DNA of 64,000 bases from Salminus brasiliensis (lineage: Eukaryota; Chordata; Actinopteri; Characiformes; Bryconidae), in NCBI RefSeq assembly GCF_030463535.1, contig NC_132888.1:9686081-9750080 (forward strand), written 5' to 3'. The notes under the pieces are model-generated. The model searched no databases. It saw nothing but the letters and a program-made list of their open reading frames with translations, and had not been told where the DNA came from. The translations under genes and the position numbers were made by a program. Position 1 is the first letter of the stretch. Each line of letters begins with the position of its first letter. This document shows, in pieces, positions 13,005-24,721 of the stretch.

Positions 13005-13330
13005 CCTCTGAGAGAGAAAGCGAAAGAGAGCGAGAGACAGCAGCCTGAGACCTGCATACATTATCTCCAAGTCACGTAGCATTAGGAATATATCAGTGTT
13101 GTCAGAAGTCTGAGTAAATTTACTTTGAGAAGTAAGGTTAAGCCTGGCTGACAATTTTTCTCTGACCTTTTCTGCCAAAATTGGTGGAGTCTTTAATGAC
13201 AGAGGCTGATGGACTGCTGCTTTAATAAGGAGAGGAGCTACTGAGGCGCTCCTCACCGTTCCCACTTTAATTAGGCAATTATGCACCGACCCAGGGAATC
13301 AGAGCATATGGGGTCTTCTGTGTCTTGTGT
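13005..13330. other. Third candidate conserved non-coding block
   Basis: Repeat-free, with TTTAATTAGGCAATTATGCA at about 13267 and TTTAATAAGGAG; GC-balanced. Texture like the other two blocks. No ORF support. Confidence 0.3.
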
Positions 13331-14244
13331 GCTTGTGGATTGTGTCAGAGTGCAGTGCTGTCGGAGGGATGTCAGAGGGATTTAACCCACACAGGCACAC
13401 ATTTGGCAAGCACTTACTCCTCTGCCTTCTAATACTCAGTCCTGCAATTCGAGTTAATGGTTCTGGAGGGCCTAACAACATGGTAAAGATTATCATAGGC
13501 TTCTGTCAAGTCCAATAACAACCAAAAACTATAAAGAAAAACTATAGGAACCATCAATCACATGCCTAAAACCCCACAGCCATCCAGGCCATCTAAGCAT
13601 TACTTGTGTATAAAGGTATGCTTACACTAGTAGACTCCAAGACTCATCAAGAAACAAAGACCTATAAAAAGAAAACAGTTATTAACATAACTAATATAAG
13701 GTAATTATGAACATATGAGACAGTACTTTACATAAAGCAGTGGAGCTCTTTGTTAGAGGAAAAGGCTCTTCTTCCCTCAGGTTCAGGTATTGACGAAGAT
13801 TATTCCATTCACTAATTTCACAAGCATGCAAGCTCCAGTCCACTAGAGGGAGGCAAACATCTATTTAAAGTCTTCCTGCCTACAGGGCCATTGATTAAAG
13901 AAAAAGAGCAGGGCCTGTGCAGTTAATGCTGCAGTTAATGGAGCCATATAACCTCAAAATAGACAATAGAATTGTGTACAGAGGGAGCTAATGGATGTAA
14001 AAGTGTCTGTATTTAAACCTTTATATGAGAATACCCTGAGGGTGGCTCTAAACTATGTTAACCTGTCTTACTATTTGTTTACATGTATTCTACTTACTGT
14101 GTGGCTATTAACCAGCTGTTATATGAAACTCATATTAAGCAAAGGGGCCAAATCAGTAAGCTATACTATCCTCATTTTCAGATGCTAAGCATCTGACTTG
14201 CCTGTCAGCACACTGAAGTGAAGGTTTTTAGTTAAAAAAAAAGT
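13331..14244. other. Intergenic, no gene seen
   Basis: AT-rich, no repeat family recognised, no protein-like ORF. Confidence 0.4.
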
Positions 14245-14611
14245 TGATCCTGTTTATGTTGGAATAACTGTCTCAACTATCCAGGAAAGACTTTTTACTA
14301 CATTCTACTGTGAGGATTTGAAAGAAGTCAGCAACAAGGGCATTAGTGAGGTCAGGATGTTGGAGGAATACCACCCAACCTCATCCCCAACTTCCCAAAA
14401 AGTATATTAAAGTATTAAATGGTGCACTGTTCATCATTCCAAAGGACACAGCTCCACTGCTCCACGCCTCAATGCTGGGAGGCTTTATACCCCTCTGCCT
14501 ATCTGCACTATTCTCTATAGGAACAAGACATTAATGAATACAACTCAAAGTAGTTGAAGGCATTCATTAGAAGGGGTGTCCACAAACATTTGGACATATA
14601 GTAGTCTGAAT
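14245..14611 (+). mobile_element. MITE family 1 copy, left end missing
   Basis: From CCTGTTTATGTTGGAATAAC through CTGCTCCACGCCTCAATGC to the right terminal repeat GGGGTGTCCACAAACATTTG. Confidence 0.85.
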
Positions 14612-15945
14612 CAGGCTGTTATCCATTACCTTTGGTCAGACTTTTTATGATAAACTGACCAATAGAAATGACTTGGAATAAATACTTTTATTTGACCTTT
14701 CATTGACTTCAATTGAAACGTGTTTTTCTTCTCCCGTAAAGTTAAAATATGGGAGATACAAGGTATTGGCCTGACAGCAATGATATTCTTTTACAACTCC
14801 TCATCAAAGTTTCCACTCTGTAGGCCCCATCCTAATGCTTAATTTTTGTGCTCCCCTTTGAGAGGGGCAGGAGAAGAGGGCGTGGCATTGCTCTACATGT
14901 TCCTCTCAGACATCTCTATGTGTTAGAAGGGTATGGCCCTCATGAAATCAGTGACATTGCTTGGCTTTATGATCAGTGACAACCGGGCAATCTATGCAGT
15001 AAGATAGTTAATACTCATTTATGCATAGCAGTGATATTGAAGCCCAAGGCATTTGCCATGCTGAATATGCTTCATGGTGATGTGCTGGTGTAATCATAAA
15101 ATGATAATTCCCTTTTTAAATCTCTTGCTCTTCAAAACGACTGCACAGGAATTCAAAATGATCAGTCTACGTTTAACCAAAAAGAGCAGGCCCTGTAACA
15201 TTTGATAGGTGCTTTACCACAGCTCAAATCCCACAAAGCGTTAAGATCCCTAATTGCTCTTAAGCATCAAAAGCTAATCTACCATGAGATAACAAGATTA
15301 AAAGACCTTTAACATTTGCCACCTTTACACAATAGAATTAGATGTGTCATGAGCATACTGTGACAAAAGGATTTTGTTAGGTGTTCAGGAATGGGTTGGC
15401 CACTTCCCATGGTTGTGAGACATTGTGATTATCTCTATTAAGCAACAGCAAGTGAAAGATTTAGATATAACAGATTCAGTATAAAAGCTATTGAATACAT
15501 GGGTAGCACAGGTATTTATTTTAAGCAAGATTTATCCTACAAACTAGTAGGTGAAAAGTATTAAGTGAGAACAGGAAGCTACTTAAGTAATTCCTTGTAA
15601 GTCTAATCCATGGATTATCTGCACCTACAAGAACTAAAACCGACTTTAACTTGTGTCCCAACATGTCAAAGCCCTTTTTCGAGTCAAAGGGCAAAAAAAC
15701 TGATAGTCTTTCAATGCTGGGCCTGTGTAGATTAGCTACAGTTAGCATTCTTGACAAGAGAGTGGTTCTTCTATCTGAGGAACCACTGTACAATCAACAC
15801 AACCCCAAATTAAATCATCTGTAATATTAAACAGCATATGACTGTATACTGTAAGAAATACAGTGCTCAGTTCATCTATCAGTAAACACCTTTGATTATA
15901 TGCAGCCTAACATTACGGTTCTACTTCTGTTTAATATCAAATAAT
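14612..15945. other. Intergenic, no gene seen
   Basis: No supported ORF. 15540-15800 has a minus-strand open frame of 90 codons without recognisable similarity; treated as chance or repeat-derived. Confidence 0.4.
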
Positions 15946-15949
15946 TTTG

Positions 15950-16700
15950 TCACCTTTAATGCATTTACTGAATATTTTAATCTGTTATTTGATGTATAAA
16001 TACTAATTATATAACTTTAATTGGGGTGAAAAACAATCAGATGTAGTTTTACAAGCCTGTTTACAGCCCTGTTATTTTGAATGAAACAGAGGGATCATGT
16101 ATAATAATTTTAAGCCGTTTTATTGGCTGGTTTACACCACCACCATGACTCAACGGAAATCACATAGCATAGCAATTTTTAACACTGTGACAAAAACCCT
16201 GTAAATATTTTTTTATGAATAATATTGCTGTCTTCCTGGCCTAGTTAACTTTTAGCTAGCTGCAAACATTGTAGCCAGGTTAGTTTTTGGCCTTGCACCC
16301 ACTCATTTTGGCTTTGGGTCTTAGTGGAAAATAATAACAAGCCAGACACTCAGCTTTGCATCTTCACATTCTGGTTTGAGCTCCCCTTCTAGGGACACTG
16401 ACACATGGAAAAGCCATGGTCACGAGGCCTTGTTCGTGTCGCAACCCCTATTCTAATAATTAGCAGAGTCAAATGGTTATGTGCGGCTCTCCGGTGTTTC
16501 AACACCACCATATTCTCCTGCAATGGCCATCACAAATTGCAGTTTGGGGGTTTTGGAATTGGCCCATTTTACAGCTCTGTTTTGGTTATGGATTTTCTTC
16601 TGAAGGAAGAGATTCACGGTTTGTCAGTTCCAACTACCGAACTCTCATTAATTAACTACACCAAGATAAATACAGGTTGACACTATAGGGCACCTTTAAG
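15950..16700 (+). repeat. Unclassified interspersed repeat, copy 3
   Basis: Same block order as 7020-8315 (TTTAATTGGGGTGAAAAACA, TTTTATTGGCTGGTTTACA, ATGGTCACGAGGCCTTGTTC, TTTTGGAATTGGCCCATTTT, AACTCTCATTAATTAAC). Ends roughly 270 bp from the opsin poly(A) candidate. Confidence 0.6.
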
Positions 16701-16971
16701 CAAAAAGGACAGAGAAATGTCTTTAACCATAAAACAATGAATGTAATATTAGATCTTCAGACATTTAGGAGGTCTTATTAATGTTTAAGAAAGCCTTTCA
16801 TAACACAGGGAAACCTGATTCTTCTGAAGCTTTATACATTCAGTGTTGCTCTTACAGCACATTTTGAATGTTCATGTACAACATTTAACCATTCTTAAAT
16901 TTAAATCCTATCCTTAAAGAACTAGATTAATGAGGAATCAAATTAGGGTGCATATGTTTTAAAATGCACTG

Positions 16972-16977
16972 TTTATT
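16972..16977 (-). terminator. Candidate poly(A) signal of the opsin gene
   Basis: AATAAA on the minus strand, about 325 bp downstream of the opsin stop codon. It is a canonical hexamer at a plausible 3'UTR distance; AT-rich surroundings make chance occurrence possible. Confidence 0.4.
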
Positions 16978-17301
16978 AATTGTATAATCTTTTTTTGGTC
17001 TTTTTTAAATGCTTTGTAGATACAAAAATATATTATACAGAACATAAAACATAACGGATTGAGAGAGAACAGAACAGGGTGACACTGAGCAAGCACTGAC
17101 ATCCTGAGTGGTAAGTCAGCATAGTTTCGTTTTAAGCTTTTGATAGAGACAAACAATACAAACATTACCGAAACTCTCTGTCAGCCCCTACTGTAGCATG
17201 TTGAGAGGTCCATGTAAGCAACACCACAGTGCAAGTCAAGAGTCCAAGAGTTCCAGAGTTCCAAGAGTTCTAAGTTTGTTTCAGTGATGATACAGAGGCC
17301 T

Positions 17302-19524
17302 TTACGCTGGGGACACACTGGACACTTCTGTCTTAGTGGACACTGTTGAGGACTCATCGTCTCCCATGGGGTTCTTGCCACAAAACAGGGTCGTCAGCAT
17401 GCAGTTACGGAACTATAAAGAAAAACAAGTCATGTTAACAAGCAAGGAACAGCAAGGTGCATCTCTTTCCTAGAGCAAAGTAGGACTGACCTGTTTGTTC
17501 AGCAGCACATATATGACAGGGTTGAAGAGAGCTGAGCTTTTGGAGAAAAAGGCAGGAATAGCCATGAACTGGGCAGTGAAGGCAGCACCTTTGTTGAAAA
17601 ATATCCAAGCAGCAACGCTGGCATATGGAGTCCAGGCCACCAGGAATCCCACAACCATCAGGATGACCATTCGAGTGACTTCTTTCTCGGCTTTCTGAGT
17701 AGAGGCAGAGTCCTGCTGAGCTGCTGCAGCCTGGGGTTAACAAACACAGATGACAACAATAAAACAATGAAACTGGTGCTTTTATATCAGGTTTTTTATT
17801 GTGGAATAAAATAAATTGTATTTACATTTAATAATATAAGTATTTTATTGTAAAAAAAAACAAAAAAAAACAAATCTGAATTAAGATCTGAAGACAACAA
17901 TAATCTATAATAATAATCTATACTATATATTAATAATAAACTTAAAGGAATAAAGGAATATAAGCTCTACTCCCTACTGAATAAATACTAAACCATATTT
18001 ATACTGTGGTATTTACATTAATTTATGTATATATTGATTATCATAACTAAAAGCATCAGTAGTATGCATATTATAGAAGTAGGTGGTAAAGGTAATTTTA
18101 AGTGTCAAAATGAAAAAATACATATGACAGGTGTGTTTGAGAAAGAGTTACTTACCGCTTTGACTGTGCAGACAAGCCGTCCATAAGTGAAGAAGATGAC
18201 CGTGACAGGGATAATGAAGTGAACGATGAACATGTAGAGAACATAGGACTCGTTGTTGTATTTAGGGTTGAGTGTATAGTAGTCTGGTCCACAGGAGCAC
18301 TGCAGTCCCTCAGGAATGTACCTGTTTATTGACCAAACTAGAATTTTATATTTGAATAACTGAATAGTTTTGTAATTTTCACTCGGACAAAAATAATTGT
18401 TTTTAGAAAGAATTGCATTTTTTCCCCAATCAAACATCATTTATACAGTGTTACAGTGTGTTAATATTAAGCAGGTCCTCTGATATGTGGCAACACAACG
18501 GTAGCGGCAGATCCTTTACGTCCTGTAAACTGTGAGGTGGGGCCTCCATGGATTGCATCAATTAGTCTTCGGTACCCATTGCCCTGTCGCTGGATCACCA
18601 GTTGTTATTTCTTGGAGCACTTTTGGTAGGTACTAACCACTGCTTACCAAAAAGTGGAGATATCCTGACCCAGTCACCTAGACATGACAATTTGGCCCTT
18701 GTTAAACTGTCTGAGATCAAAAGCCCATTTTACCTGCTTTTAACACATCACCTTAATTAATGATCATCACCACTGTTAATGAAGAATGACAGAATGAAGA
18801 ATTAATGTTTTTCACTTCACCTGTTTTTGGTGCTAATGTTTTAGCTGATAGATGCTGATGCAAAACAGTTAAAGATAAGACAGTGAGCCTTACCTGGACC
18901 ATCCAATAAGAGGGGGAGCAGCACAGGTCATTGCCATGACCCAGGTAAAAGCAATGCCTCCTAATGCATAAGCAGATGAGAATTTGAAGCTTCCCATGGG
19001 CTTGCAGACCACAATGTATCTCTCAATGGCCAGCACCACTAATGACCAGAGAGCCACTTCACCTGGAGAAAATATGTCACAATAATTAACATAGTTAACA
19101 TTGAAGTGTATCAAAATCTGTTCACAGCCTGAGTGAATGTTTAGTATTGCTCACCTCCAAGTGTTGCCATAAACCCTTCAATGGCGCAGCCCATAGGCCC
19201 AAAGTAAAAGTAGCCGTTGACAGCTGAAGTGATGGTGATGGTGAACCCAAAGCAGACCATGATCATCCCAGCCACGGCCAGGTTAACCAGGATAAAGTTA
19301 AGCGGCTGTCTGAGTTTCTTGTGCTGGGCCGTGACAAAAAGGGTGAAGCCGTTGATGGGGAAACCCAAACATATCAGAAAAAACATGTAGCAAGCCAGCA
19401 TCTTAAACTGCCATGGGTCTGCTAAATAGTACTGCTCGTACAAAAAAGGATCTCGTACGAGCCCTGTGCGGTTGCTCATAGGGATGTAGAAGTTGTCACC
19501 CTCAAAACCGTGTAGACCTGACAT
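17302..19524 (-). CDS. rh2 (opn1mw-like): RH2-type green-sensitive cone opsin, 5 exons, 351 aa
   Basis: Light-activated G-protein-coupled receptor of cone photoreceptors. Exons (minus strand): 19155-19524, 18894-19062, 18156-18321, 17491-17730, 17302-17412; all junctions are GT-AG and in phase, totalling 1056 nt. Seen: seven membrane segments; the [12 protein letters not shown] block, with the counterion Glu (bovine E113) in AIEG and Glu at the E122 position; ERY after TM3; [18 protein letters not shown] in loop 2; [10 protein letters not shown] with the W265 equivalent; retinal-binding Lys in [19 protein letters not shown]-tail ending SSVSPA. The G-for-D change at the bovine D83 position (NLAVAG) and the C-tail are typical of RH2 rather than rod opsin, SWS or LWS. 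The usual MNGTEG start is replaced by [10 protein letters not shown], two residues longer, which loses the first N-glycosylation site; SNRTG is kept. Its start codon is the only in-frame Met before the conserved block. Intact, no stop or frameshift. Confidence 0.96.
18465..18850 (+). mobile_element. DNA-transposon remnant inside opsin intron 2
   Basis: This block resembles a common fish DNA-transposon family whose transposase strand reads towards lower coordinates (GACCCTGTCGC-like, TTGGCCCTTGT-like and 'TTCACTTCACCTGTTTTTGG' segments). Related fragments in this window lie at 59100-59475 and 59755-60070. It accounts for the relatively long second intron and carries no intact ORF. Family name not assigned with certainty. 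Confidence 0.6.
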
Positions 19525-19599
19525 GTCTGAGGTTGTTAATGTATCAGCAAAGGATTCTCTGCTTGCTCCTTGCCCTCTGCCGCCTCAGTGTTGTCCAAA

Positions 19600-19660
19600 T
19601 GGCAGCATTTATACCTTGATTAAAGGGATTTTAGGGGATTAGTGGAATAGTGATCAAGAA
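19600..19660 (-). promoter_or_regulatory. Putative opsin promoter: TATA box and OTX/CRX-like sites
   Basis: Reading the minus strand upstream of the opsin start, TATAAAT occurs at 19607-19613, about 85 bp before the ATG. Just upstream lie CTAATCC (19636-19642), a second ATCCC core and TTTAATCA. TAATCC-type motifs are the known binding sites of the photoreceptor factors CRX/OTX5. Arrangement and distance fit a cone opsin promoter; function is inference. Confidence 0.55.
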
Positions 19661-20624
19661 GGACGCTGAGAGGTGGCAGATTGAGGTCTAAGCTTACAGA
19701 GATTCATTAGAAGGTGTGAAACAAGATAAACAAATGTTTAGCTTCCAAGCTGAGATTTGAAGGATTTTCTCAACATGAAACAATAACCTTAACTCTGTTC
19801 TCAAGAAAAAGCAAAATAATTAAGTAATATGATGCAAAAACAATTTGCCCATTTGTAAGCCAATGTAATAGTCTGTTATTGTAAAAATTTAAAGCCATCC
19901 TTTGTTTTATTTAGGAATGTGGCAAAAGCTAAATCTGTGTATACAAAAGTTAAGTGCATTTCTGTGATTCAGAATTGGAGTTAATGTGATATGATGTGAT
20001 ATAATGTAAAGACAAGACTTTTTAATCTGAGTATGTAGTTCTCTCCACTAACTGTGCAGCAGCGGCCTGAGAAGTAATACCTGACAGCAGGGTTGGAATA
20101 AGAGGAATGAGATTTTTGTTCTCTTAAATTTCCCTTTTCTTGTTAGTTTAACAAACTGACAGCACCGCGGTGATATTCTGCCAAACTTTGTGATTGAAAT
20201 ATCCATATCTTTACCCCCAATGTTTTCATTTAGTCCATCCTCTTCTCTGTTACGAAGCGACACTTTTGCCAAGACTTTCCAGGTCAATCCTACTGCCTCA
20301 TCAGAAACTAATCTGACACTACCTATGCTTTAACACCTGACCTCACCTGCCAATTTCACTTATGGTGATAGTGAAACAAGCAGCAGTGTCATCATGTAAA
20401 AAACACATAGACATGGCTTTTGCCATTACCAGGTGTTAGGGCTGCTTAAACCCACAGATAAAAAACTCCCATTTACAATTATGTGATAAGGCATGTTATC
20501 ATATAAACAATGAATACTCTAAATTGTGTAAAAATATTTTAATGTACTTACTTATGTCTTACTCATTTCCAATGTAAATAAAAACACTAAGAAAAGTTTT
20601 ATGGTTTTATTCAGGCAGAAATAT

Positions 20625-21480
20625 ATTTTATATACAGTGGCATGCAATTGTTTGGGTGCCCTGGTCAAAATTTCTGTTACTGTGAAAAGCTGAGTGAATA
20701 AAAGACCATCTGATATCCAAACAATTTAAAAAATGACACATTTCTTTAAGCAAGATATATTTTACATTTACATATTTTACAAGTTCAAAGTAACACAAAA
20801 GGAAAAGGGCTCAAAGAAAACATTTTTGGATTTGGATTTTTACCCATTGTTTTGTTTTTTTGTTTTTTTTGCAAGAGGTGAGATATTTGCTGGGACATGG
20901 GGCTATAAGAGCCATGGCAAACCTTGCAGTTCTTTGTGGATTTTGAGGTCTGTTCGTCTTCAGCCTTTTGTTGACAGTGTGATGTTTGCTTCCAAATTTC
21001 CTGGTATTGATTTGAATCCATTGTTCCCTCTCCAGTAAAATGTTCCTCGTCCTACTGTCTGGAAATCAGGCCCAAAGCTAAATCAAATCTCCCCCATGCT
21101 TAACAGTTAGAGACTGTTTCACTTGTTTACATATTGTTTATATATTCCCTTGATGCTGAATTCTATGGTAAGGACGCAGGAAATGTTTTCTTCTGATGAC
21201 TCTTCTATGAAGGTCACATTTGTGCAGGTGCCGCTGCACAGTAGAACAGTGCACCACCTCTCCAGGTATGCTAAATCTTCTTGAACAGGGATTTGAATTT
21301 GCCTAGGAGCAGGTCTGCTCTGCCAGACCTCAACTTGACCTGAAGAAACAGCCACCTGAAAACTCTTTAATCTTCCCGTATAGCCTTCACATGCTTTGTG
21401 GGCATCAGATATTTTAATTTTCAGCTTTCAGAGCTGCAAATATGACCCTTTCCAAGACAGAAAAGACAGTGACTGACGTT
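20625..21480 (-). mobile_element. Degenerate Tc1/mariner-like element
   Basis: A 'CAGTGGCATGCAATTGTTTGGG' type start near 20636 begins a region I recognise as a widespread fish Tc1-like element. On the minus strand, fragments of a decayed transposase-like reading frame (for example VSSGQVEVWQSRP near 21330) persist, interrupted by frameshifts and stops. Not functional. Confidence 0.55.
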
Positions 21481-24400
21481 GTTTTTTCTATTTCAATACA
21501 GACAGTCTAATGTCTCAGACTAGGAAGGATTAGGCTTGTGGCAGGTGTTATGGTAAAGGGGTTAACACCTTAAGAACAAACCTATACAGCTTACAGAAGA
21601 GGTCATGTACGTGTATACATTTTATTCTTTCATTGACCTGAAATTAGACTGACTGATCTGTGTGGAAAATCAGCAATAATCTAATTCTCATAAACTGACA
21701 CTGATTGTGAAGACATCAAAGAGACAAACAGCAACAGTAATGAGGAATGTGAGGTTGATGAGCCCACAATGAGAAGCTTGCTTTGCACACAAACCCCAGG
21801 AAGACTATCAGCTAATGAGATAGCAGCTAATGGGGATAAAACAGTAAAACAAACAAGGCATTATGTAGTTTCCTTGTGCCTGACAGAGCGACCAACTTGG
21901 GAAAGACAAATGGTTGGTATATGCTGATCAACAATTTCATTTTAGCTTGTGGGTCATACTCAAGTTAAACTTTTTGTAAACAAATCCTTATCCTAATATA
22001 CTAATATTGTATAAAAAAAATATTAATTACATATTTAAATGTAAAAACAATATAAATTAATATAAATATTAATAGAATATTTCAAGTTAAAAACAATAAA
22101 TAAAAAAATAAATTTAAGGACATTCATAATAAATATTACTCTGTAATATTTATGAATATTAACTTTTAATCATAAACTTTACTACTTTACTTATGTTAAT
22201 ATTAATATATTGTAGACTGTACAATGGTTAAAATCAGTAGACTGCAACTTTTTAAATAAATTTTAGTTTATAGTATTTACCATGTCATACTGCACATATT
22301 AAAATCATGAAAATATATTTCACATAAGCAATAAGTAAACAACTCACTACCGTTGATATACAGTTGAAGTGGTCGATATACACAACGGTGATCTCATTTT
22401 CATCTGTAAATGGTCATACATACCTTTAAAATGTGATGTCCACTACTTCTGGGACGCACAAGATGCACAACAAGACGTTCAAAAAGACATCATGATGGGC
22501 TTCAATTCTGTTGAAGGTGGTGTGCTCTGGTTTTCAACCTCCAGGCATGTGGGGCTGATGAGTGATAGTTGAGATGCCTCGTATCCGGTGAAATTCTGAT
22601 AAATGAACTAAATTCAACAACTTTGTTTCAACAAAATAATGCTCTAACAGTAAATCTTTAACAACAGTGTAAAAAGTAATGTGTAGAAGTTATAGCAGTG
22701 TATAAAAGCCTAAAAATAAATCAAGAACATTAATATATAATACTTACGAAATGATAAAACTGTACATTCAACATCTGCATCCTAAATCCACATCCCAAGG
22801 GGGGGTGAGCATGGTAGCAGGTCTTCACCAATTTGCTCAAATAGTGTCAAAATAGTGCTGTCGCCTTGCTTGTCTCACCGTTTCAGGAACACTGGAGGCT
22901 TCAGGCACCTAAACACCTTTTTAAAGTCTTAAAGCAGCTAGAATTAGAGTTTAGTCTGTCCTTATCCTGGCATTTGTTATAGTCATTGTGGATTAGAGCT
23001 CCTCAAGTAAATTGGAATTGTTCTAACCAACTCAATTACAGCCATTTTGCCCATTAGATGTGACATTCTTGGCTCACTCTGACAGGTCTTATCCGCTAAA
23101 ACGCCCTTGAGGTTAATCATCCAAAACAAGCTTCCAAATGGCTTTGTACCAACTCTGCAAACCCATTTGTAGTTAATTTAAGGTATGATACAGATAATGT
23201 GAATGTGGTAAAAGTGAATATTCCAAAGCTATCATGTAGACAATAAATCACACAGCCTAAACAAGATGAACTGAATGACTAACTTGGATTAATGTCGTTA
23301 TAGTCTTAATCACCAGACCACAACTATCAGGGCACATTACAGGACTGTCATTCTACAAGGACTATGATATTCAAAGGTGTTTCTCAACATTTCAAAATGA
23401 CTTAAATTGAAATAAATTATTCAAGGTTTTCAAAGTTTTTTTCCTTCTCCTATAAAGTTGCTGTTTTGGAGATGCATGTTTTTCATTGGACAGTGATGAT
23501 ATGTTGTATAGGGTGTGTTTTATACTCATGTATATTTGTGTTTATGAACAAGCAAACACCATTACCTAATTTTAAATTTCACCCTCCAAACAACAAACTT
23601 TATGATGTTATTTGTCTTATACATTCAGATTGATTTAATGCACACAAGAAGAAAAAGGTCAAAAAGTTATACTTACACATAAGCATAAAGTTGCATGTGG
23701 CCATAAAAACATCCTGCATAACTAAGGATCAGTAGGCCTCCATTTCTTTATGTCTACAGATCATATACTGTATCTACAGTTAGCCGTCCTCTTGCTTGTA
23801 ACTATGAGAGTAAAATATCCAAGCGTGTCTGTTCGTTCCAAAGCAGGCAGATTTAGAATCTGTCAGTCTATTCTTACCTTGGCTCTGTGTAATTTAACAG
23901 TGTGGCATACAGCTGCTCAGCTAACTGGGCAACTCGATTGTAACTAAACAACTCAATTAGGTCTGACAGACTTTGGCACTCTCAAGGCAACCTCACCTTC
24001 TGTTTAAGTAAGGTTGTGGCCAAAGTGTTGCTTCAGATACCTTGGAGATTTGTTACCCAATTCAAATCCAAAAAACATGAACCATTCAATCACAACCACT
24101 TACACGCCCAATGACGTGTTAACATATCGGCATAATAATGCTATTTTACCATGAGCAATGAAAAAAGGACAATAGACAACTCTATAACCCAGAACCCAGG
24201 ATACCTTGGGTATTCTAGTAAATTCTAGTTTGTATGGCAAAGTACAGTACAATCTATCTATCCATTTTCCTAACTATCCAGTTTTCTTACATGTGTCCTT
24301 CTTGACTGGCTCAGATTAGCAGGACAGAACCCTTGCTTTTGTAAAGACAGATGGCTCAAGAGCCTAATTAATTCAATAAAATGTGATAACACAGCTGCTT

Positions 24401-24721
24401 CTGTCCAATGTAGTGACATGGGATTAGTGACTGCAGATATTCATGAACCCTTCCACGAAAAAAACTCAGCCCTCACCTGACCTCAGTAACTAATTTATGC
24501 AAAATACATGTTTTTACAAAATCATTTAAACTAAACTAATGTTTAAACAGAAACACTGATTAACAGATAAAATAAATTACAAAATGTCTTGACATAAAAA
24601 GCTACATTTGCAACAAACAATCGCTATAAAACTCACTAATTAACAGAGCATGTGGAAGATCTTTCATTTGTTACACTGTCTTAACCTTTAATAAAAGTGT
24701 AAAAAAAATAATTTAAAAACT
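21481..24721. other. AT-rich intergenic DNA between opsin and msh5, no gene seen
   Basis: About 3.2 kb with no ORF that resembles a known protein and no splice-supported exon chain. 21990-22320 is extremely AT-rich with TAATATT-type runs. The spacer separates the msh5 3' end from the opsin 5' side; since both genes read leftwards it could hold opsin control elements, but I see no specific motif cluster beyond the proximal promoter. Confidence 0.5.

Noticed and set aside
21119-21355. 78-codon minus-strand frame with transposase flavour
   Set aside because: Fragment of a decayed Tc1-like element, not a host gene.
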